A stretch of DNA of 15,363 nt from Baffinella frigidus (Eukaryota; Cryptophyceae; Cryptomonadales; Baffinellaceae): assembly GCA_026770585.1 (NCBI GenBank), contig MU646997.1:133333-148695 (forward strand). Direction: 5' to 3'. Under the pieces are notes generated by a model. The model had not been told where the DNA came from. It did not search any database and was given only the letters and a program-made list of their open reading frames with translations. The translations under genes and the position numbers were made by a program. Of this stretch, positions 4,833-14,400 are shown piece after piece; the first letter of the stretch is position 1; each line of letters opens with the position of its first letter.

Positions 4833-7800
4833 GTGTGGTCTGGGGAGCTGAGGGAGGAATGAGGCGGTGCTGGCCCGCTCTTTGGGGCTGCCCAATGAGC
4901 GCGCAGGGCTCAGAAGCCAGGTGGAGTTGGGCAGCAGGACGAGCAAAAAGACGTTTTCGGTCGATTTTTTCCCCTGCCGCGGACCATCCGCTTTGTCGCG
5001 GCGAGGATGAAATGGAATCTGGGGACGGGTCCAACCAGCACAAACACAGGATTGTGCTTCTGGAATCCGGCTTCTGATCTGAGGGAGTCTGCGACTGAAT
5101 GAGCAGGCTGCAACAGAAGACGGCGGCTGAGTTCTTCGCGGAGAACAAGCACTTTGCGGGGTTCGAGTCGCCGGGGAAGTCCCTCTACACCTCAATCCGC
5201 GAGCTGGTCGCCCCTCCGCCCCGACGACCTTTGCAGATGCACTCGTCTCAGTCGAGACTGCTTTCTAGCAGCGCTACCATGTACGCAGTATGATCCACGC
5301 GAGGAGGGATTTCAGAAGCCATTCACGGGCTGCGAGAACTGACAGCGGAAAGAGACGAAGCAGAGGTTGTGCGCGATGATGAAGCCGGACCCGGGAACGC
5401 AGGTCGAGAACTCGCTCGACGCGGCAGAGAGCATCGGGGTGCTGCCCGAGATCCACATCCTCCTCGAGGAGATCTCGCACACGACTTTCCGGAAGATGCA
5501 CGGCATGGACACCGCCGAGAAGGTCGGTTGGGTCTCGCGATTTTGGGGAGGACGGGCGCTTTCCCCGCCAACGTTGACGGGTTTGTACCGCGGAACGTTG
5601 AGTGTCAACTTGAGGATAATCCGGGGATACGGTTGCGCGAAGAGATCTCGCACACGGCTTTCCGGACGATGCACGGCTTGGACACCGCCGAGAAGGTCCC
5701 GCCTCGTCAATACCGTATGTCGATGACCCAAAATACTGTCTAGCTCTGCCTGAGTTTTATTCTGGCTCATCCTTGAAAACAGTTAAGAGCAGAAATCCAG
5801 TACAAATGAGCGAATAGAAAGCCTCTTGGACGAGCCAGAATAAAACTCAGGCAGAGCTAGAATACGGTACGTCGACCACCCGGAATGCGTGTCAGTTGGC
5901 TGCACACTGCACGCCCGGGATATGTCACAGTGCGATTCGGTCTCGCGATTTTGGAAGGAACGGGTGCTTTCCCGGCAAACGTTGACGGGTTTGTACGGTG
6001 AGCCTGGAGTGTCAACTTGAGGATAGTCGGGCACCCGACTGCCCGGCTTCGCTCTGGTGGATGAGAGTCTGCGCAAACCCTAAACAACAAACCCTAAACC
6101 CTAAAGCTGAAAGCTGAAACCCTGTGCCCTAAACCCTCAACCCTAGACCTTAAATCCCAGCCCCTAAACCCTAAACCCTAAACCCTAAACCCCGTACCCT
6201 GAACCCCAAACCCCCCTTTCGGCAGATCGACGAGAGTCTGTACAAGTCGGGACCATCGGAGGGCGAGGCACACCCCTAAACCCTAGACCCCAAACCCTAA
6301 AACCTAAACCCTAATCCATCAACCCTAAATCCCAAACCCCAAACCCCAAACCCCAAACCCCAAACCCTTAACCCTAAACCCCAAACCCCAAAACCTGAAC
6401 CCCAAACCCTAAACCCCAAACCCTCAACTCCAAACCCTAAACCCCAAACCCAAATCCCTAGTGCTCCCGCGTTCCTCGTAGAGTACGCTGACAGCGTTTC
6501 TGATCGGGGTTCCTCCTTCGGATCGTCGTCTCCTTGGTGAGGCAGAAACTTGTGGCTATCCACCGTGCGACGGGCTTCATTCGTAGAATACCAAATATTT
6601 TGCACATCCCCCACGTTTCTCGAGCGTTTCGCTGGGATTGTCCTACCCACTCAGAACACTACATGGATCATTCTTAAGTTAATTATGGGATTGTTTCTTA
6701 GGAAAAACGCCAAAAGCCAGCAATTGTTGGTCACGTTACACCGGATATCCGGGGCTGCCGTGCCTCGTAGTCTTTCGAGTTGGCTATGACCTCTTTCTCC
6801 CTCGTTTCTGGTTTAGTACGCTGATTGCGATTCTGGTTCAGTTTCTGGTTGAGCACGTTGCCAGCGTTTGCTGATGGTGTTTCTGGTTGAGCCGGTCCTA
6901 GCACGCTGGTTTAGTACGGCCGACTAGCTCTGTCTCAGTCTAATTCGGGCTCACCAATTTGGTGAGCCCGGGCTCGTTTTCTCTCCAAAGTTGACGAATT
7001 TGTACCGCAAACCCAGAACGTCAACGTGAGAATAGTCGGTCAAACCAACTGAGGCAGAGGACTTGTCCTTTAGGGTTTAGGTTTCTACGGATTTAAACCG
7101 ATTTTAATCCATCGGATTTAAATCCATCGGACTGAAATCCATGGAATTAAATCCATCTCGCCCCGCAGGCTGGCGCGAAAGATTCCAAGGGGAAGTTGTC
7201 CGCGCCCCAGAAAGCCACTGCCAATGATCAAGTGTCAACCCAGTCATGAACCGTCACGTCTAATGTTTTAGAGTCGCCGAAGTTTAGTCCAGAAGAGTCG
7301 AGAAGGGTCTCGAAGAATCTCAAGGGAGACGCCCCTCTTAAATGTTGTCACGCGTGGTTCCAGAAGCGTGCTGACACCGCACCTCTCAGGCTGGCGCGAA
7401 AGCTCCCAAATCGATGGTGTGGTTTGCGCCATATCCGCCTGGAGCGGCATGAAACGTCCCTGAAACTGCCTGGAAATGGCTCGAACCAAATCCTCAATTT
7501 GGTGCCCCGCAGCAGGCTGGCGCGAAAGCTCCCAAGGGGAAGGCGTCTGCGCCAAAGAAAGTCGCTGCTAAGGATAAGACCTTCTTCCGCCTTACGGTGC
7601 ACCCTACACCCGAAGCCCGAAACCAGAAACCAGAAACCAGAAACCCGGAACCCGAAACCCAAAACCCGATACCCGATACCCCAAACCCCAAACCAGAAAC
7701 ACGAAACCCGAAACCCGAAACCCGAAACCCGGAACCCGAAACCCGAAACCTGAAACCCGAAACCTCAAACCGCAAGCTCTCGATGCCCTGAATGCAAAAC

Positions 7801-10800
7801 CCTGAACCCTAAACTCTAAACTGTAAACCCCAACCCCTAAATAATCACCCTGAAACCCGCAACCCCAGACCCTAAACCATAAACCCTAAGCACCAACACC
7901 TACACCCTAAACCCTAGATCACTTACAACCCTAAGCCATAAACGACATCCCAAGATCAAGGACACCCCTAAACCCTAAACCCTAAACCCTAAACCCCAAA
8001 CCCCAAAACCCCAAACCCTGAACCCTGAACCCCAAACCCTAAACCCTTAACCCCAAACCACAACATCACGGACAACGGGTGCGGGATGCGGCACGAAGAG
8101 ATCCCCAAGATGTTCCCTAAATCCTAACCCCTAAACCTCAAAACCCAAACCCTAAACCCTAAACCCTAAACCCTAAACCATAAACCCTACACCCTAAACC
8201 CTAAACCATAAACCCTCCACCCCAACCTGAACCCCAAGATCACAGACACCCTCAAAACCTAGATCACGGGCAACCCTAACCCTAAACCCCAACAGCAAGC
8301 GGGCAACCCTTAATCCTGACCTAAACTCAACCCCAAATCAGATCACGGACAACGGGTGCGGTATGCGGCACGAGGAGATCCCCAAGATGTTCGGCACGGT
8401 CCTCTCGGGCACCAAGTACGGCGTGCGTCAGGTTACGAGCCCCCCCCCCACTATGCCCTAAACCCTAAACCCTAAACCTTGAACACTAAACCCTAAACCC
8501 TAAACCCTGAGCCCTAATCCCTAATCCCTAATCCCTAATCCCTACACCCTACACCCTACACCCTCAACCCTACACCCTAAACCCTAAACCCTAAATCCTC
8601 AACCCTACACTCTAATCCCTAGAACCTCATCCCTCAACCCTGGACCCTACACCCTAAATCCTAATCCCTAATCCCTTACCCTAAACCTCTAGATCTTCAC
8701 CCTAAATCGTAGGGTGCGAGCAGGAGCGGGGCAAGTTCGGGCTGGGGTCGAAGATGGTGCTCATCTGGTCAAAGATGTCGACGGGCCTCCCAATGCAGAT
8801 CCGCTCCTCGCAGGGGACGTCCAAGCCCGTCTCGATCGTCAGGTTTGACCCCCCCCCCCTAAGTCCCAAGCCCTAAGCCCTGAGACAGAAACTCGAAAAA
8901 GAAGGGACAAGTTCAGGGAAAGATGTCGACGGGCCTCCCGATGCAGATCCGCTCTTCGCAGGGCACGTCCAAGCCCGTCTCGGTCGTCAGGTTGAAACGA
9001 AACTGAATCCTAAGCACTAGGAGCTTGGGTTTCGAGTTTAGGGCGTAGGGGGGGTCAGATTTTTGTGCTCATCTGGTCGAAGATGTCGACGGGGCTCCCG
9101 ATGCAGATCCGCTCATCGCAGGGCACCAGCAAGCCCGTCTCCATCGTCAGGCAAAAACACCCAGCCCTGACGGTGTCGTTATCCCCCCCCCCTCGATTTT
9201 AGAGCTTAGGTCTTGGGGTTCAGTGCTCCTGATGCAGATCCGCTCATCCCAGGGGACGTCCAAACCCGTCTCCGTCGTCAGGTTAAAACCCCGTTTAAGC
9301 CCTAAGCTCTTAAAAAGAGATATATCTTCAAAGCTACACCTTAAACCACGAGCCCTAGACTTGAAAAATGAGTGAGTGATCTGGTCAAAGATGTCGACGG
9401 GGCTCCCGATGCAGATCCGCTCGTCCCAGAGGACGTCCAACCCCGTCTCGATCGTCAGGCAAACCCCCTACACCGTGAACCATAAGCCCTACACTAAAAA
9501 CATCGATCGGCAGGCAGCCACCCCGCCCCCGCCGCCGTGGAAGAGGAGCGAGGCCGTTATTGAATACCGACGTGGCCCCTCCAGTGGAGTCTCCAGTGGA
9601 GTCTATATCTCTTGCTCTCAGCGTTCCACGTGTCGCTGGGTTATTATGATTTCTTCGGGTAATTTTTCTTTGATATATATGCAATTTAAATGGATCCGCA
9701 GGTAGGACCTGCACTCCAACTCGTACTTGAGAGTTGCCCGGCTCAGAACTAGGCCTGCCGCCGACCCCCCTCAGGACCACGACTCTAGCTTGCTCTAGAT
9801 AATACGGTAGAGTCTCTTTCTCTCTTAACTCTCAGCGTGCCGGTGCTCTGGTTCGAACCCCTAGACCTTATGCCTTCAACCCTCAACCCTAAACCCTAAA
9901 CCCTAAACCCTAAACCCTAAACCCTAAACCCTAAACCCTAAACCCTAAACCCTAAACCCTGAACCACAGGCTGGATCTGGACCTGCACTCGAACTCGCCG
10001 AACGTGCACAAGCACGACAAGGAGGAGAATGTCGACAAGTGGCGCGGCTCCCAGGTCCAGGGTCGTGTCAAGACTTTTTACTACAAATTTATCCCAGAAA
10101 ACTTTTCAGTACAAATTTGTACCAGTTTGGTAAAAAATTGTATCAGAAAATGCCTGAAAACGCACCAAGAAAATGGAGCCGAGCCCGGATTTCCTCAGGC
10201 AGAGCTAGAACCTGGTCTAGGGTCTCGGGTTGAGGGCTTAAGGTTTTGGGTCTAAGACGGATTCAGGGGGTGGCGGGGGTGGATCGAATGTGCACACGCA
10301 CGATACGCAGGAGAACGTCGACAAGTCGCGCGGCTCCCAGGCACCAAACTCTAAACCCTAAACCCTAGACCCGAAACCCTCGTGATCGTGCCCGGGTAGT
10401 TGTCCGGGTACGGGTAGTTGCGTAAGGCCCTGCGATAGGCGGTACCGTAGGGTGCTACGGAGTACCCGTACCCGGTCTTGCTTCCGGGGTCGTGTCCAAC
10501 AAATTTGTACCAGAAGACGCCCTAAAGTCAACTTGCCCCGGGGCGAGTTGACTTTTAAGTAGAGTCGTGTCCCCTGGAATCGTGCACAGGCACGACACGG
10601 AGGACCACATCGACACGTGGCGCGGGTTCCAGGTGCCTAACCCTGCTCCCTAAATCCTACACCCGGTTCTAGCTCGAACCAGTTGATGACAGGTGGCTGT
10701 GCGTGGGTGACGGGTGGCGTGTTGAAGACGAGTCTGACTCGAGCAGTTGTATCTGTCTCGCTCGCTCTCTCTCCTTCTCCCTCGTTTTCTGGCTAGCGTT

Positions 10801-11373
10801 TTCCGAGTAGCATTTCTGACTTGCATGTCGCGTGCAGATCAAGGTGACGATCGCGGGAGAGTTCAGCAAGTTCAAGCGCTACACGGTACATCCCCATCCC
10901 GTTCTGCTGTGAAAATATATTCAATTTTAAACCCCATTTTGTCTTATTTTGATGGTGGAAATTGCTGCCTTGGCCTCAACAAAGCTTTACAATAGCATCA
11001 GGACCACCCCTAATATATGAAAAAGTTATCTAAATAAATATGTTGCCATGTGAGTTCCGAGCTTCTTGCACCCCCCTGTCTGTACACATTGTCAGGCCGC
11101 GTTGGCATTAGTAACGGTCTGTCTCTCGTTGGCATTAGTAACGGTCTGTCTCGGCATTAGTAACGGTCTGTCTCTGATCCGTGCTAAAATAGATGTACAG
11201 ATCCCTCAGGGGGACGTGTCCCCAAAAGAACCCTAAGACGTAACTGTTTGAACCGCGCCAGGCCCGTCCAAACCGCTTACCAGAAAGGCCTCTCTCTCAG
11301 ACGAACTACGGTCTCTCTCAGGTTAATAACGGTCTCTTTCTCCCAGGCGAATAACGGTCTCTCTCTCTCTCTA

Positions 11374-11414
<41 letters not shown>

Positions 11415-11459
11415 CTCTCTCTCTCGCTCTCTCTATCTATCTATCTCTCTCTATCTCTG

Positions 11460-11498
<39 letters not shown>

Positions 11499-14400
11499 GG
11501 TTATTGTCTCTGCCTCAGGTTATTGACGGTCTCTCTCTCGCAGGTGAACTACCTGCGCGAGATGGCGGTGATCACGCCCTACGCCCGCTTCGAGATGCAC
11601 TACGTCGCTGAGGACGTCTCCAAGTGGGCCCTAACCCTTCCTAAACCCGAAACCATAAATCCCAACCCCTGAACCTCATGAACCCTCCTAGACCCTCCTA
11701 GATCCCCCTAGACCCTCCTAGACCCTCCTGAACCCTCCGACACCCTCCTGAGCCCTCCTCAACCATCCTAAATCCTGAACCCTGAACCCCAAACCCCAAA
11801 CCCCAAACCCCAAACCCCAAACCCCAAATCCCAAACCCCAAACCCCAAAACCCAAACCCCAAACAATAAACAATCAACAACAAACCAGGTCGTTCCACAT
11901 CATCCACTCACGGCGCTCAGAGAACATGCCACCCCCTCCTTCCAAGGCCAAGGTCATACCCCCAAACCCCCCACCGTCCAAGGCTAAGGTGATACACCCA
12001 AACCCGAAACCCGAAACCATGCCGAGGTGGTGCACCCGCACCAGAAACCTGAAGCCCAAACCCGAGGCGAAGGTGATACACCCAAATCCAAAACCCAAAT
12101 CCAAGGCTAAGATGTGTACTCTACATCCTCAACCCTAAGTACCCCTCCAACTGGAACCTACATGGTTTCACCCAAACCAGAAACCCGAAGCCCAAACCCG
12201 AAATCCGAAACCCGAAACCACAACCAGTGCCAGATTGGAGTATTCCGTGTCGAAATTCCCAGAAACGGCTCCAATTCCAGCCGGATTTGAAGGATTGGCT
12301 CCAATTCCCGTAAACCCCCTTCCAGGTGCATCCCGTGTCGTTATGCCACAGGACAACGCTAGAGGGGTATTTTTGAATGTGAGGGTTTAATATTTGTATC
12401 GGCCACGTCCGGGACCGAACAGACATTTTGATGGGTAACTTTGGAGCCATTCAAAAATACCCGGGACCCTTGTGCCCGTTTCCTATCTCTGACTCGGTCG
12501 CGGTGGTCGTCTTTTCTTAAGTTGCCATTCTGGGTTCGCGGTACAAATCCGTCAACTTTGGCGCGGAGACGAGCCTGCGCTCACCACAGTGATGAGACCA
12601 AATAGACTGTCCCATACAAACCGTACAGGTGCATCCTAAATCGCTGGACTCCTCAGCCACGCGGGTGCCACATTGGATTATCCCCTCTCAAATATCCCAG
12701 AAACGGCTCCAATTTCGGCCGAGTTTGAATGGCTGGCTCCAATTCCCGTACAAAACAGGCGCATTCGGCTTCGCTGGGCAACTCTGTGACTTCTTCGTAT
12801 TCATATTTTTCTTTATTATTCTCAAGCCTGGAGATGAGTGATGCAGAAGTCTATGAGCCTTAAGACGAGCCCGCCTCGGCACAGTGGGAGTGCTCAAAAT
12901 CAAACGTACGCAAACCGCGCAGGTGCGCCCCACATCGTTATGGTGTCGGGATGGGGTGTAGGGTTCCGCAGGGCTGGGGCTCCTACGAGAGACACACCGT
13001 TTAGTTAACGGGCGCGGGATCCTTGTGCCAGGTGTACTCGGGTTGACCGACTTTTCATACAAACCAGGTGCATTCAGCGTCGCTGGATAACTCGGTGATG
13101 GACAACTTGATCAACGGCACGTCCGTTTTCTATCTCTGCCTCAGTCGTGTTGGCTCGCGGGCTGTTCGTAAGTTGCCATGCAGGGTGTGTGGTACAAATC
13201 TGGCAACTTTGGAGCGGGAAAGCGCCTGCGCTCACCACATTGATGAGACCAAATAGACTGAGATGGATTTCCCGTACCGTACAGGTGCATCCGGCGTCGC
13301 TGGATAACTCGGTGATGGACAACTTGATCAGCGGCACGTCCCAGAAGACCCTTGTCCGGTACCACCTCCTTAACCCTGAACCGTCAACCCCAAACCCTAA
13401 CCCCGAAACCCTGAACCCTAAATCTTCTGGGAAGTCGCAGAAGACACTTGTCCGGTACCACCTCCATCTAAACCCTGCAGTCTCTACACACCCTGAACCA
13501 TACACCCTAAATCCTAACCCCGAAACCCTACACCTTAAATGTTCTGGGACGTCGCAGAAGACCCTCGTCCGGTACCAGAAACCCGGAACCCGAAACCCGG
13601 AAACACGAAACACGAAATCTGAAACACGAAACCCGGAACCCGGAACCCGGAAACTGGAACACGAAACCAGAGACCAGGGACCCGAACCCCCAAACCCCAA
13701 ACCTGAAACCTGAAACCCGGAACCCGGGGCCCGAAACACGAAACACGAAATCCAAAACCCGAACCCCTATGCCCTAAACCAGGTTCCTGAAGACGGCGCC
13801 CTAAACCCTAAACCCTAAACCCAAAAACCAAACGCCTAAACCCCACCCCCCCCAAACCCCAACGCAGGTTCTTGACGGCGGAGCTGGACGGCGTCGACAC
13901 GAAGCTCGCGCGCAAGATGGTCGACGAGTTCGGGTCCTGACCCCTACACCCTACACCCGAAACCCTACACCCTACACCCTACACCCGAACCCTACACCCT
14001 ACACCCTGCACCCTGCACCCTACATCCTATGCCCTACACCCTACACCCTCCTCAACCCTAAACCCTAAACTCTTAATCCTAAGCTCTAAACCCAAACCCC
14101 AAACTACAAACCACAAACCCCATAACCCCAAATTCCCAAAAACCCAAACCCTGCACCCTAAACCCTACACCCTGCTCCCCAAAACCTACACCCTAAACCC
14201 TAAACCCTAAACCCTAAACCTTAAACCCTAAACCCAACCCCTAAACCCGAAACGCGAAAGCAGGCAAGACTTCTCGTACGAGATGGACGTCGCGGCGCTC
14301 GACATCAGCAAGATCCGCAGAATGGTTTCCCCCCAACGTTGCGACTTCTCTTCTCTTCTTTATTACTCTCGATATAGGTCCTAGAAGGCAAGGTGTCAAC

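Larger units (their letters stand above)
10055..10837 (+). other. Intron with two hairpins and two exon-tail copies
   Basis: Besides the copies at 10284 and 10570 there is a hairpin element at 10404-10475 (CCGGGTACGGGTA inverted), a 32-bp palindrome at 10524-10555, GGTACAAATTTGTACC-like motifs near 10108-10120 and a CCTCAGGCAGAGCTAGA element end at 10193-10209. Confidence 0.65.
12113..13284 (+). other. Large intron with exon-head copies and elements
   Basis: Contents: degenerate CCCGAAA/CCCAAAC repeats to 12230; a segment CAGAAACGGCTCCAATT...GGCTCCAATTCCCGTA duplicated at 12260-12313 and 12699-12752; a hairpin (12365-12462); two AAGTTGAC-family elements (12485-12610, 13132-13260); and four head copies of the next exon. 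Confidence 0.75.

Noticed and set aside
4644-5195. Long - strand frames opposite the TOP6B start (183 and 156 codons)
   Set aside because: No recognisable motif, and they overlap conserved TOP6B coding on +, which explains the open frames by base composition.
5312-5770. 152-codon - strand frame
   Set aside because: Antisense to the N-box exon and its tail copy; the duplicated peptide in it only mirrors the exon duplication.
6297-6650. - strand frame with GVWGLGF repeats, and similar ones at 7348-7775, 11698-12104 and 13074-13755
   Set aside because: Periodic peptides are produced by telomere-like heptamers read in reverse; not genes.
9385-9780. 131-codon - strand frame and 109-codon + strand frame at 9376
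   Set aside because: Both derive from copy 5 of the SKMSTG exon plus intron; no independent homology recognised.
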